Of a stretch of 31,860 nucleotides of DNA, positions 6,755-14,960 are shown in pieces. Both the position numbers and the translations under genes were made by a program. The DNA is from a virus, in IMG/VR virus record IMGVR_UViG_3300046170_000547, positions 1 to 31,860 of that record. One strand, given 5' to 3'. Position 1 is the first letter of the stretch. The number at the start of each line of letters is the position of its first letter. Under the pieces are notes generated by a model. It worked only from the letters and a program-made list of their open reading frames with translations, had not been told where the DNA came from and searched no databases.

Positions 6755-6944
6755 ATGACCAAAAAGATTAAAGACAAATATAAAAACATATCTGCTTATA
6801 GCTTTACTACATACAATAATGAGTTAGGTGGTTAGCTTTGATGGCTTTGAAGATCAAAAAGATATTATAGAGTTTGCTGACTTTGTATTTGCAAGAATTA
6901 AAATGAGATATTGGCATTCAGAGAAAGTTCCAACATTTCACTAA
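6755..6944 (+). CDS. Small hypothetical protein, split by one insertion near 6830
   Basis: Two frames, MTKKIKDKYKNISAYSFTTY and FDGFEDQKDIIEFADFVFAR with IKMRYWHSEKVPTFH, join into about 62 aa if one base is removed from GGTGG at about 6828-6832 (...NNELGVSFDGF...). The second half is clearly protein-like and its stop overlaps the terminase ATG (TAATG at 6942-6946), which is strong support for translational coupling. Function is unknown. It is helical and charged, and would be co-produced with the large terminase. Confidence 0.5.
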
Positions 6945-8215
6945 TGCAAGTTACAATACCTTATACTCCAAGGAAGGCTCAAGCTTATATCCATGAGCAA
7001 CTAGATAAGTTTAGATATAGCCTACTCTGTTGTCATAGGAGGTTTGGCAAAACTGTTTTGTGTATTAATCATTTAATCAAAGCAGCGATGACAAGTAAAA
7101 ATCATCAACCAAGGTATGCCTATATAGCTCCGACTTATAGCCAGGCAAAGAAGATAGCTTTTGATTATTTAAAACATTTTACAAAAGGTATTCCAGGAAC
7201 AAAGTATAACGAAACAGAATTAAGATGTGATTTTGTTAATGGTGCTAGAATTACTTTACTGTCATCTGAAAATCCAGATAGCATAAGAGGAATTTATTTA
7301 GATGGATGTATTATAGATGAGACTGCTCAAGTTAATACAGAGCTGCTTTCAGAAGTAATTACTCCAGCTTTATCTGATAGGAAAGGTTTTATGATTTTGG
7401 TTGGAACACCAAAAGGAATGGCAAATCTTTTTTATGACTATTACCAAAAAGCTCAAGGAGATCCTAAATGGTTTCTTCATGTAGCAAAAGCAAGTGAAAC
7501 AAAGATAGTTGATGATGATGAGTTAGCAGCAGCTTTGACTGTGATGGGCTCTCAAAAATACGAACAAGAATTTGAATGTTCTTTTATCGGCAATATTCAA
7601 GGCTCTATATATGGAGATGTTATTGCCTCTTTGGAGGACAAAAAGCAGATAACAAGAGTTCCAGTAGATCCTAGTTATCCAGTAAATGTAGCCTGGGATC
7701 TAGGTTTTAATGATGCAACAAGTTTAATATTTTTCCAACAGATTGGACACATGATCCACATCGTTGATTTCTATGAAAACAACAATGAGCCTCTGCCTCA
7801 CTATGCAGAAGTTATAAAAGAAAAAGATTATATAATCGGTCAAAATTATGGACCGCATGATTTAGAACAGACTGAATTTGGATCTGGTAAAACCAGAAGA
7901 GAAGTTGCTTATCAAATGGGATTGCGTTTTAAAGTTGCTCCCAGGATGGCAATCGAAGATGGCATACATGCTGTAAAAATGCTTTTGCCAAGATGTCTAA
8001 TAGATGTCGATAACTGCACAAAATTAATAAATGCTTTAAGGCATTACCATCGTAAGTTTTCTGACAAAGAAAGAACTTACAAAATTAAACCAGTCCATGA
8101 TTGGAGTTCACATGCGTGTGATGCGTTAAGAACTTTAGCAACTGGAATAACAGAAAATAAATATAACCAAAACAAAAGACAGCAAGTCGCTGACACTAAC
8201 TACAAGGTACTATAA
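6944..8215 (+). CDS. Terminase large subunit
   Basis: This 423-aa ATPase and nuclease drives DNA into the prohead and cuts the concatemer. All motifs are visible. The Walker A-type RRFGKT is at residues 32-37, the Walker B GCIIDE ends at D125-E126, and the coupling motif VGTPKG is at about 153-158. The RNase H-like nuclease acidic residues are D252 (WDLGFNDATS), D306 (GPHDLEQTEF) and D393 (HACDALRTL). I chose the start at 6944 (MQVTIPYTPRKAQ) because it sits in a TAATG overlap; a start at 6911 would add 11 unlikely residues. The protein is rather short for the family but lacks nothing essential. It is followed directly by a tiny membrane-peptide gene. Confidence 0.95.
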   Translation: MQVTIPYTPRKAQAYIHEQLDKFRYSLLCCHRRFGKTVLCINHLIKAAMTSKNHQPRYAYIAPTYSQAKKIAFDYLKHFTKGIPGTKYNETELRCDFVNGARITLLSSENPDSIRGIYLDGCIIDETAQVNTELLSEVITPALSDRKGFMILVGTPKGMANLFYDYYQKAQGDPKWFLHVAKASETKIVDDDELAAALTVMGSQKYEQEFECSFIGNIQGSIYGDVIASLEDKKQITRVPVDPSYPVNVAWDLGFNDATSLIFFQQIGHMIHIVDFYENNNEPLPHYAEVIKEKDYIIGQNYGPHDLEQTEFGSGKTRREVAYQMGLRFKVAPRMAIEDGIHAVKMLLPRCLIDVDNCTKLINALRHYHRKFSDKERTYKIKPVHDWSSHACDALRTLATGITENKYNQNKRQQVADTNYKVL

Positions 8216-8310
8216 TGAAAATAAAAGAACATATTCCACATATTATTCAAGAACATAAAACAACATGTGCAGTAGTGGCTGTAATCATAATTGTTTTAGC
8301 AATACTTTAA
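8215..8310 (+). CDS. Tiny membrane peptide (31 aa)
   Basis: The ATG overlaps the terminase stop (TAATG). MKIKEHIPHIIQEHKTTC is followed by AVVAVIIIVLAIL, a single transmembrane helix ending at the C-terminus. Tiny C-tail-anchored peptides are common between phage structural genes. The role is unknown, and translation is supported only by the start/stop coupling. Confidence 0.5.
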   Translation: MKIKEHIPHIIQEHKTTCAVVAVIIIVLAIL

Positions 8311-8316
8311 AAAATT

Positions 8317-8541
8317 ATGGGATCAATATTTAAACCAAAAATTCCAGCTCCTCCTCCAATCGTTATGCCAGAGCCAGTTGATGTTCCTAATTACGAAGAT
8401 GAGGAAAGAGATGCTGCTGCTAAAGCAGAAATGTTAGAAGCTGAAAGAAAAAGAAAAGGCAGAAGATCTACTATCTTAACTGGTAGTGGTCTAAACGAAA
8501 TCGAAGATGCAAATGTCGATAAGAAAACTTTACTAGGCTAA
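8317..8541 (+). CDS. Hypothetical head-region protein with C-terminal KKTLLG motif
   Basis: The 74-aa protein begins MGSIFKPKIPAPPPIVMPEP, a proline-rich, otherwise hydrophobic start. It has a charged helix (DEERDAAAKAEMLEAERKRKG) and ends in RRSTILTGSGLNEIEDANVDKKTLLG. I know this layout, with 'ILTG...KTLLG' at the end, from short proteins encoded between terminase and portal in many podo- and siphophages. Function is not established. The same ending recurs in the gene at 8717-9385. Confidence 0.7.
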   Translation: MGSIFKPKIPAPPPIVMPEPVDVPNYEDEERDAAAKAEMLEAERKRKGRRSTILTGSGLNEIEDANVDKKTLLG

Positions 8542-8543
8542 TT

Positions 8544-8714
8544 ATGTTTTCAACAATAACTAAATTTTTTCAAAAGAAAAAGAAAAAAGTAGAAGAAGCT
8601 TTAGACATTCCAAAGATTTTAATTTTAGAAGATATAACTTATGAGAACGAAGTTGAGAAATCTAAAACAAAAGACACTAAAGAAACTAAATCAACTTTAA
8701 CATTCGGTAAATAA
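8544..8714 (+). CDS. Small charged protein (56 aa)
   Basis: The frame starts 2 bp after the previous stop (MFSTITKFFQKKKKKVEEAL) and ends at 8714, 2 bp before the next ATG. The first ten residues are amphipathic and the rest is Lys/Glu/Thr-rich. Tight packing between two genes with the same spacing supports it as real. No family is recognised. Confidence 0.55.
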   Translation: MFSTITKFFQKKKKKVEEALDIPKILILEDITYENEVEKSKTKDTKETKSTLTFGK

Positions 8715-8716
8715 TT

Positions 8717-9385
8717 ATGGGTGGACCTTCTGGTGGACAAGGTGGCGGCAGAACAGATGCTGGACCAAATAGAACTACTGCAACTAAAATTGGTGTAGGT
8801 AACATAAATGAAAAAGGTAAAAAGACTAGATCTTATAAATCTGATAATCCAGATGCTTTTAGAAATCGTGGTGCAGAAAAAATAAAGAAAGGAGTTAAAA
8901 CTCCATCATTAATGTATAATGCTGGCTGCAGCAATTTTATCTAAACCTTTACAAGCTGGATCAAAAGTTACTAGAGATTTTTATACTGACTAAAGTTTTA
9001 GGATCAAAAAATTTTAAAGGTCAAACTAAAACAGAATTTTTAAGCATGAGTGCTACTGACCAGGAGAAACAATATAAGAAGTTATATTGATAATAGAACT
9101 TCTGGAAGAACAGATGCTTATGGAAATGACATCTCAAGAGATGGTCGAACTGGAGAAAATAAAAAATCTATTGAACAACCAAAAGTAGCTTCACAAATGG
9201 ATAATACTGAAGTGAAGTCCGATCTAATTACAGCTGATAAGACAGCTCCCACAGAAGTGGAGATGACGCAAGACGAAATCAATGTTGCTAACAAAAGAGG
9301 TAAGAAAACTAAAACAATCTTAACTTCAGTTAGTGGAGATAACTCAAGAACAACCTTAAGCAAAAAAGTATTACTAGGAGTATAA
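8717..9385 (+). CDS. Gly-rich head-region protein with KKVLLG ending, three frameshifts
   Basis: One protein of about 221 aa is spread over three frames. It starts MGGPSGGQGGGRTDAGPNRT. Single-base insertions near 8915, 8991 and 9082, if removed, give one continuous frame through AAAILSKPLQAGSKVTRDFY, GSKNFKGQTKTEFLSMSATD and DNRTSGRTDAYGNDISRDGR to KTILTSVSGDNSRTTLSKKVLLGV. The total shift of three restores the starting frame, which supports one gene. A hydrophobic stretch (LMLAAAILS) sits near residue 67. Function is unknown. The last 25 residues echo the end of the gene at 8317-8541. Confidence 0.55.
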
Positions 9386-9387
9386 TT

Positions 9388-9549
9388 ATGAGCCTTTATA
9401 GAAATATAAATAAAAGAAAAAAAGCTGGTACTTCCAGATCTAAAAAGAAATCAACTATATCAGCTAAAGCTTACAAGAATATGAAAGCTGGCTTTCCAAA
9501 TAGCAAAAAGAATAAAGCTAAAAGAAAAGCTAAAAAAAGAAGAAGATAA
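9388..9549 (+). CDS. Small highly basic protein (53 aa)
   Basis: MSLYRNINKRKKAGTSRSKK continues with STISAKAYKNMKAGFPNSKKNKAKRKAKKRRR. About two fifths of the residues are Lys or Arg. Its stop overlaps the portal start (TAATG at 9547-9551). I have seen similar short 'YRNINKRKKAGTSRSK' proteins next to portal genes in marine phages. A DNA- or RNA-binding role in packaging or the virion is a guess from the charge. Confidence 0.65.
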   Translation: MSLYRNINKRKKAGTSRSKKKSTISAKAYKNMKAGFPNSKKNKAKRKAKKRRR

Positions 9550-11165
9550 TGCAATCACAAGAATTTAGAACTTTGGCTAAACAGCTAAAAGACAACCTAT
9601 CTAGGTTAATGGAAAAGAGATCCAACTTTGAAAGCCATTGGCAAGAAGTAGCAGATCTTATGTTACCTAGAAAAGCAGAGATCACAAAAGAACGAGCAAG
9701 AGGCGATAAACGACATACACAAATATTTGATGCAACGGCTATACATGCTCTGGAACTTTTGGCTGCATCTCTGCATGGTATGTTGACTTCATCTGCGAAT
9801 AGATGGTTTTCATTAAGATTTAAGGAAACACAATTAAATGAAAGCGATGAAGCGAAAGAATGGTTAGAGGACAGTACACAAAGAATGTACGATGTAATTT
9901 CTAAATCAAACTTTCAACAAGAAATATTTGAATGTTATCATGATCTGATTGCCTTTGGCACATCATGTTTAATGATTGAAGAAGATCAAGAAGATGTATT
10001 AAATTTTTCTGCAAGACACATTAAAGAAGTTTATATCCAGGAAAACAAAAAAGGTTTTGTCGATACTTTATACAGAAGATTTAAGATGCCAGCTCAAGCT
10101 GTTATATCTAAATTTGGATTTGAAAATGTATCAAGAGAAGTTCAAAACACAGCAAACAAAAATCCATTTGATGATATAGATTTAGTTCATGTTGTTAGAC
10201 CAAGAATAGATTTTGATCCTAATAAAAAAGATAAAAAGAATATGCCATTTCAAAGTATTTATTTTGAATATGGTAGTGGTCATATAATTTCATTAGGTGG
10301 TTTTTTAGAAAATCCTTATGTCATTCCAAGATACTTAAAAGCTTCTACTGAACAGTATGGAAGATCTCCAGGAATGAATGCTTTAGCAGATGTAAAAGTT
10401 TTAAATAAGATGGTAGAGAATAGTTTAAAAGCTGCTGCAAAGCAGATTGATCCTCCTCTACTCATTCCAGATGATGGAATGTTAGCTCCTATTAGAATGT
10501 CTCCAGGCAGTATTAATTATTATAGATCTGGATCAAGAGATCGAATTGAGCCATTAAATATTAATGCTAACAATTCAATTACTATTAATAACGAAAATCA
10601 AAGAAGAGATGCTATTAATAAGATGTTTCATATCGATCAGTTAGTTGTAACTGAAAATAGAAACATGACAGCGACTGAAGTAATTCAAAGACAAGAAGAG
10701 AAGATGAGAATACTTGGTCCAGTATTAGGTAGATTACAATCTGAATTATTATCTCCATTAATAACTAGAGTATTTAATATTCTTTTAAGAAATGGATTGT
10801 TTATGCAATCTCCAGATATTCTTCAACAACAAGAATTAAAAATAGAATTTGTATCTCCAATGGCATTAGCACAAAGAGGACAAGAGCTTCAGTCATTAAT
10901 GAGAGGATTAGAAATCTTTGGATCACTTGCTCAAACAATGCCAGTTATGGATTACATAGATGAGAATGGATTAGTTAAAAACATTATTGATATTTTAGGA
11001 TTACCAGCAAAAGTTATTAAATCAGATGCTGAAGTAGAACAAATTAGAACTGAAAGAGCTGAACAAGAAGCACAACAAATGGAAATGCAGCAACAAATGG
11101 CTGAAACACAAATGGCGAAGAATGCAGCTCCAATGGCAAAAGTAGTTCAAGATGGATCACAATAA
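9549..11165 (+). CDS. Portal protein (T7 gp8-type head-tail connector)
   Basis: This 538-aa protein forms the dodecameric ring at the head vertex through which DNA enters and leaves. The N-terminus (LMEKRSNFESHWQEVADLMLPRK) and the segment LLAASLHGMLTSSANRWFSLRF around residues 70-95 are hallmarks of podovirus connector proteins. The middle contains the stem/clip region (ARHIKEVYIQENKKGFVDTLYRRFKMP). The C-terminal half has the conserved pattern ATEVIQRQEEKMRILGPVLGRLQSELLSPLITRVFNIL. It ends in a Gln/Met-rich helix (QAEQ..QQMEMQQQMAET) like other members. Length matches T7 gp8 (about 536 aa). The gene is intact. Confidence 0.93.
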   Translation: MQSQEFRTLAKQLKDNLSRLMEKRSNFESHWQEVADLMLPRKAEITKERARGDKRHTQIFDATAIHALELLAASLHGMLTSSANRWFSLRFKETQLNESDEAKEWLEDSTQRMYDVISKSNFQQEIFECYHDLIAFGTSCLMIEEDQEDVLNFSARHIKEVYIQENKKGFVDTLYRRFKMPAQAVISKFGFENVSREVQNTANKNPFDDIDLVHVVRPRIDFDPNKKDKKNMPFQSIYFEYGSGHIISLGGFLENPYVIPRYLKASTEQYGRSPGMNALADVKVLNKMVENSLKAAAKQIDPPLLIPDDGMLAPIRMSPGSINYYRSGSRDRIEPLNINANNSITINNENQRRDAINKMFHIDQLVVTENRNMTATEVIQRQEEKMRILGPVLGRLQSELLSPLITRVFNILLRNGLFMQSPDILQQQELKIEFVSPMALAQRGQELQSLMRGLEIFGSLAQTMPVMDYIDENGLVKNIIDILGLPAKVIKSDAEVEQIRTERAEQEAQQMEMQQQMAETQMAKNAAPMAKVVQDGSQ

Positions 11166-11373
11166 AGAAATAGAAAAAAAAGTTAAACAGCTCCGAGAAG
11201 ATTACAAAACAGTTTTTGGAACAGATGAAGGCAAAAGAGTTTTAGAGGACATCTCAATAAGATGTCATGAGAGTTCGACTACTTTCTCAAAAGATAACAG
11301 TCATGAGACCGCTTTTTTAGAAGGACAAAGATCAATGCTTCTTTTTATTAAAGCAATTCTAAAATCAAAATAA
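11152..11373 (+). CDS. Bbp19-like small head protein
   Basis: The 73-aa protein reads VFGTDEGKRVLEDISIRCHESSTTF followed by ETAFLEGQRSMLLFIKAIL. This 'F-x-x-x-x-G-x-x-V-L-x-D-I...F.EGQR' pattern matches the Bbp19 family named after a Bordetella phage BPP-1 gene located between portal and scaffold. The role is not known to me. It overlaps the portal end by 14 bp, and its placement between portal and scaffold is the family's usual position. Confidence 0.75.
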   Translation: MDHNKEIEKKVKQLREDYKTVFGTDEGKRVLEDISIRCHESSTTFSKDNSHETAFLEGQRSMLLFIKAILKSK

Positions 11374-11388
11374 CCAATAGGTATATTA

Positions 11389-12231
11389 ATGGAAAATCAG
11401 ACAACTGCTCCAGCGGAGCAATCTGAACAGCCAACAGAAGTTGTTCAGAATAATACTGTAATAACTGAAGTTGCAGAAAACCAGGAAACAAATTTTAAAG
11501 ATTTAATTCCTGAAGGTTTCAAAGAAGAAAAAGCTTTGGACAATTTTAACAATATGGAAGATTTCGTAAAAAGTTATCTCCATGCACAAAAGTTAGTTGG
11601 AGCTGATAAAATTCCAGTTCCTAACAAGCATGCAACAGACGAGGATTGGAATGAAGTATTTAAAAAATTGGGTGCTCCAGAAAGTCCAGATGATTATCAA
11701 TATAACATCAAAGATCAAGAACTGGATCAAACGCAAGTTAAAGAATTTAATAAAGCTGCACATCAATTAGGATTACTTCCTAAACAAGCTGAAGGCTTAA
11801 TTAAGTTTTATAATGAGATGAATGGTAACAATGCTGCATCTCAAGAAGAAGCTGCTGCTGAAGCACAGTTACAAACTGAAACTGAACTTAAAGCAGAGTT
11901 TGGACCACAGTTTAATAAGAGACTTGACCAGGCTAAAAAGCTTGCAGTTAATTCTTTAGGATCAGAGTTTTTAGAAAATACTTATCTTAAAGATGGATCA
12001 AGACTTGGAGACAACATCAAAGTTATAAAAGCTTTTTCTGAACTAGCTGACAAATTATCTGAAGATGAAATCATCAAAGGCGATGGATCTGAATATATGA
12101 CAGCTAAAGACATCGAAAAAGAAATTAACGAACTAACTCAAGAAGGATCTGCATATTGGAGCAAAACACATCCAAATCATAACAAAGCAGTTCAAGAAGT
12201 CTTGAAGTTAAGAGAGATGTTAAATGGCTAA
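11389..12231 (+). CDS. Scaffolding protein
   Basis: The 280-aa, acidic, mostly helical protein lies directly before the capsid gene. It starts with a disordered Gln/Glu/Thr-rich region (about residues 1-35). Then comes the family-like motif FKDLIPEGFKEEKALDNFNNMEDFVKSYLHAQKLVGADKIPVP, widespread in phage scaffolds, followed by DEDWNEVFKKLGAPESPDDYQY and a coiled-coil rich rest. It would nucleate prohead assembly and leave before packaging. A small gene separates it from the capsid gene. No protease is visible nearby, so the scaffold is probably released whole. Confidence 0.85.
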   Translation: MENQTTAPAEQSEQPTEVVQNNTVITEVAENQETNFKDLIPEGFKEEKALDNFNNMEDFVKSYLHAQKLVGADKIPVPNKHATDEDWNEVFKKLGAPESPDDYQYNIKDQELDQTQVKEFNKAAHQLGLLPKQAEGLIKFYNEMNGNNAASQEEAAAEAQLQTETELKAEFGPQFNKRLDQAKKLAVNSLGSEFLENTYLKDGSRLGDNIKVIKAFSELADKLSEDEIIKGDGSEYMTAKDIEKEINELTQEGSAYWSKTHPNHNKAVQEVLKLREMLNG

Positions 12232-12430
12232 TGAAAAATTTGAGCCAGGCGAAATAATAACAGAAACAGAAGTTAGACTTGAATGTTTAAGACTAGCAAC
12301 TGAATTTGGTCCAGAGAATGATCGTAGAGATCCTCTGCCAATAGCTGAAAATTATTTTGACTGGGTTATGCAAACTTCAAAGCGACAATCTGAAAAGACC
12401 GCCAAGAAAAAAGACAAAGTGAAGTCTTAA
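12224..12430 (+). CDS. Small hypothetical protein between scaffold and capsid
   Basis: The 68-aa protein overlaps the scaffold end by 8 bp. It reads EIITETEVRLECLRLATEFGPENDRRDPLPIAENYFDWVMQ and ends in a Lys-rich tail. The segment ECLRLATEF...ILxxAxxYxxWV is shared with small phage proteins of the same position, but I cannot name the family. It is helical and soluble. Confidence 0.6.
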   Translation: MANEKFEPGEIITETEVRLECLRLATEFGPENDRRDPLPIAENYFDWVMQTSKRQSEKTAKKKDKVKS

Positions 12431-12442
12431 AATTCACAGATG

Positions 12443-12471
12443 CGACCTCCTCTTGGAGACAATCCAAGTCG
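12443..12471 (+). other. Hairpin upstream of the capsid gene
   Basis: CTTGGA (12452-12457) pairs with TCCAAG (12463-12468) around a 5-base loop. Outer CGA (12443-12445) can pair with TCG (12469-12471) over a bulge. It lies in the 78-bp gap before the major capsid gene with no T run, so an mRNA-processing or stability element is more likely than a terminator. Confidence 0.4.
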
Positions 12472-12508
12472 ATTAAATCAACCATAACAACATAAGGAGA
12501 TTAGAAAT

Positions 12509-13375
12509 ATGTCTAATCAAATTACTACAGCTTTTGTACAGCAGTATTCAAACAATGTACAAATGCTATCACAACAAAAAGGCTCACTTTCTGAGATCTG
12601 CTGTTGATGTAGAAACTGTTGTCGGCAAAAACGCATTTTTCGATCAAGTCGGAAGTGCTCTTGCAGTTAAAAGAACTACAAGACATGCTGATACTCCACA
12701 GATGGATACACCACATGCAAGAAGAAGAGTAAGTCTTGTTGATTATGAGTACGCAGATCTTATCGATAACCAAGATAAAATTCGTACTTTAATCGATCCA
12801 ACATCATCTTATGCCTCTGCTGCTGCTTTCGCATTAGGAAGAGCTCAAGATGATGAAATTATCGCTGCTTTATCTGGAACAGCATTTACTGGAGAGACTG
12901 GATCTACATCTACTGCTCTTCCGTCAAGCCAAAAGATAACTGAAAGTGGTACTGCTGGTTTAACTATTGCTAAATTAAGATCTGCAAAAGAGATCTTGGA
13001 TGCAGCTTCAGTTGATCCATCAATCGCTAGATACATTGCAGTTTCGTCCAAAACAAATTACTGATTTGTTAGGAACTACTGAAGTTACATCTAGTGATTT
13101 TAACTAGTGTTAAAGCTTTAGCGAATGGAGAAGTTAATTCATTCCTTGGCTTCAACTTTATAGTGTCTAACAGACTTACATCTGCATCATCTAAAAGACT
13201 TTGCCTAGTTTGGGCAATGGATGGTTGTAAGATGGCTATCGGTCAAGACTTAATGACTAGAATTGATGAGAGATCTGACAAAGGTTATGCTCATCAAGTT
13301 TATGTTTGCCAGTCAATCGGTGCAACAAGAATGGAAGAAGATAAAGTTGTAACAATCCAAGCTCATGAAGCTTAA
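12509..13375 (+). CDS. Major capsid protein, broken by three single-base insertions
   Basis: A single protein of about 287 aa is rebuilt by removing one base near 12589 (CTTTCTG), 13043 (GTTTCG) and 13105 (AACTAGTG). It begins MSNQITTAFVQQYSNNVQML with AAGGAG upstream. It has the capsid-family features QQKGSLLRSAVDVETVVGKNAFFDQVGSA, RRVSLVDYEYADLIDNQDKIRTLIDPTSSYA, an Ala-rich helix ending GRAQDDEIIAALSG, and the late segment SFLGFNFIVSNRL. This is the HK97-fold coat type common in podophages with a BPP-1-like head; it differs from T7 gp10. Losing it would be lethal, so the indels are unlikely to be true mutations in a live phage. Confidence 0.88.
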
Positions 13376-13396
13376 TCAATAAGGAGATAATATATC

Positions 13397-13840
13397 ATGG
13401 CAAGTGTTAAAGGTGTAAATTACACAAATATAACTGCTGATCCTATTGTTAAAGTGGACAGCGAAGTTCTTGGTGGAAAGATGAGAGTTTCATACGATAA
13501 CTATGAAGCTTCAAGTCTTGCATCTGGATCAGACATAACGATTGGTAGAATACCAACTAACGCAACTATAATGGATGTTGTTCTAAAGTGTGATGCTTTA
13601 GGCGGATCTTCAACTTTAACAGTTGGAGACAGCGGAGACGCTGACAGATATTTAGCTGCTGTTGGTACATGGAATGCTGCTGGTCAAACACAATCAATGT
13701 TAGGTGGCTCTACTGCTGCTAATACTGCGATGACTGGTCTGGGTTACAGAACAACTGCGGAAACTGATATTGTAATTACAACTGGTGGAGCAACTATAAG
13801 TGGCTCTATTCATTGTTGGGTTATGTACACAGTTGAGTAG
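13397..13840 (+). CDS. Probable capsid decoration or stabilising protein
   Basis: The 147-aa beta-rich protein follows the capsid gene and has its own strong AAGGAG. Its sequence (SYDNYEASSLASGSDITIGRIPTNATIMDVVLKCDALGGSSTLTVGDSGDADRYLAAVG) has the Thr/Ser/Gly-rich, alternating hydrophobic pattern of phage head-decoration proteins, with the 'IP..A.I.DV.L..DAL...STL.VGD..D.DRY' arrangement known from many structural phage proteins. It ends in a strand-rich segment, GSIHCWVMYTVE. It would bind the outer face of the capsid. The function is inferred from position and fold type. Confidence 0.65.
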   Translation: MASVKGVNYTNITADPIVKVDSEVLGGKMRVSYDNYEASSLASGSDITIGRIPTNATIMDVVLKCDALGGSSTLTVGDSGDADRYLAAVGTWNAAGQTQSMLGGSTAANTAMTGLGYRTTAETDIVITTGGATISGSIHCWVMYTVE

Positions 13841-13854
13841 TCAATAATCATTTT

Positions 13855-13878
13855 ACTTGGCGGAGAAATCCGCCAGGT
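13855..13878 (+). other. GAAA-tetraloop hairpin after the decoration gene
   Basis: ACTTGGCGGA (13855-13864) pairs with TCCGCCAGGT (13869-13878) to give a 10-bp stem with one G-U pair and a GAAA loop. It lacks a T run. It has the same design as the hairpin at 28943-28966. Confidence 0.7.
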
Positions 13879-13887
13879 ATTAGTCAA

Positions 13888-14163
13888 ATGGCAAGAGCAA
13901 TTTCAAGAAATAAAAAAAATTACAGACCTACTAAAAAAGGTGCTGGAATGACAAAGGCTGGAGTGAAAGCTTATAGAAGAGCTAATCCAGGATCAAAATT
14001 AAAAACCGCAGTTACTGGTAAAGTTAAAAAAGGATCAAAGGCTGCGAAAAGAAGAAAATCATATTGTGCAAGATCTTTAGGACAACTGAAGAGATCTTCT
14101 GCAAAAACTAAAAATAATCCTAATTCAAGAATTAGACAAGCAAGACGAAGATGGAAATGTTAA
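13888..14163 (+). CDS. Basic phage protein of DUF6321 type
   Basis: The 91-aa, strongly basic protein shows KAGVKAYRRANPGSKLKTAV, then SKAAKRRKSYCARSLGQLKR, then RIRQARRRWKC at the C-terminus. This matches the pattern I know for DUF6321 ('G.T..G..AY.R..PGS.L..A......S...KRR.S.CARS.GQ.......RRRWKC'), found in marine and cyanophage genomes. The function is unknown. Its charge suggests DNA or RNA contact in the head. The two widely spaced Cys (C59 and C91, in CARS and RRRWKC) are the most conserved points I recall. Confidence 0.7.
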   Translation: MARAISRNKKNYRPTKKGAGMTKAGVKAYRRANPGSKLKTAVTGKVKKGSKAAKRRKSYCARSLGQLKRSSAKTKNNPNSRIRQARRRWKC

Positions 14164-14382
14164 ATGAAATACCTTTTGATTTTATATGTGTGTAGTTACG
14201 CAACAGCAGAAATGAAATGTAATAACGAAAGTATTACTGGATCATTTGATAATTGGTCCGCTTGTATAAACCAAGGTTACAAACAATCACATTTTTTATT
14301 AAACGAACTTTACAAAGAAGATTTCGAAGATGAGAAACTAGCAATTAGATTTTCATGTGAGGAACAAGGAGAACAAACATAA
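14164..14382 (+). CDS. Small exported Cys-rich protein
   Basis: The 72-aa protein starts with a probable signal peptide (MKYLLILYVCSYATA, cleavage likely before EMKCNN). The mature part has three Cys (in KCNNES, SACIN and SCEEQ). It starts directly after the previous gene's stop and shares TAATG with the next. The role is unknown; secreted phage miniproteins of this kind may act in the periplasm. Confidence 0.6.
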   Translation: MKYLLILYVCSYATAEMKCNNESITGSFDNWSACINQGYKQSHFLLNELYKEDFEDEKLAIRFSCEEQGEQT

Positions 14383-14960
14383 TGGCAAGTGCAGTAGATA
14401 TAGCAAATTCAGCTCTTAACTTATTAGGTGCATCAACAATTTCAGCATTCACAGATGATAGTAAGAATGCGAGATTAATTAACCAAAGATATGAGCCAGT
14501 AAGAAATAGAGTGTTTAGATCTCATGCCTGGAATTGCTTACATAAAAGAGTTCAATTAGCTCAAAACAGTACAGCTCCAGTAGTAGAATATTCTCATGCT
14601 TATGCTCTTCCTTCAGATTGTTTAAGAGTATTAAAAATTCATAACGGAACAACAGATAGTATCGCATCAAGTATTGATTATAAATTAGAAGGTAGAAATA
14701 TTGTTACCGATGAAGGAACTGTTTTTATAATTTACATCGCATTAGATACTGATCCAAATAATTACGATACTTATTTACAAGAAAGTATTGCTCATCAACT
14801 TGCAGCAGATTTAGCTTATGCTGTAACTAACAATGCAACTCTAGCAGATAAATATATGACTAGAGCAGATGAAAGATTAAGAGAGGCAAGATTTATAGAT
14901 GCAACGGAAAATTCATTAGGAACAATAGAAAGTTCAGAATTTGTTGATGCTAGATTATAA
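14382..14960 (+). CDS. Tail tubular protein A (T7 gp11-like)
   Basis: The 192-aa protein begins MASAVDIANSALNLLGASTI, the characteristic start of T7 gp11-type proteins that join portal and tail nozzle. The following YEPVRNRVFRSHAWNCLHKRVQLA and the late segment ESIAHQLAADLAYAVTNNATLADKYMTRADERLREARFIDA are also typical. Length agrees with the family (about 190-200 aa). It is the first tail gene and overlaps its neighbours by one base on either side. The gene is intact. Confidence 0.92.
   Translation: MASAVDIANSALNLLGASTISAFTDDSKNARLINQRYEPVRNRVFRSHAWNCLHKRVQLAQNSTAPVVEYSHAYALPSDCLRVLKIHNGTTDSIASSIDYKLEGRNIVTDEGTVFIIYIALDTDPNNYDTYLQESIAHQLAADLAYAVTNNATLADKYMTRADERLREARFIDATENSLGTIESSEFVDARL

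Noticed and set aside
9118-9363. Minus-strand frame of 81 codons
   Set aside because: Antisense to the Gly-rich head gene whose plus-strand frame is continuous there.
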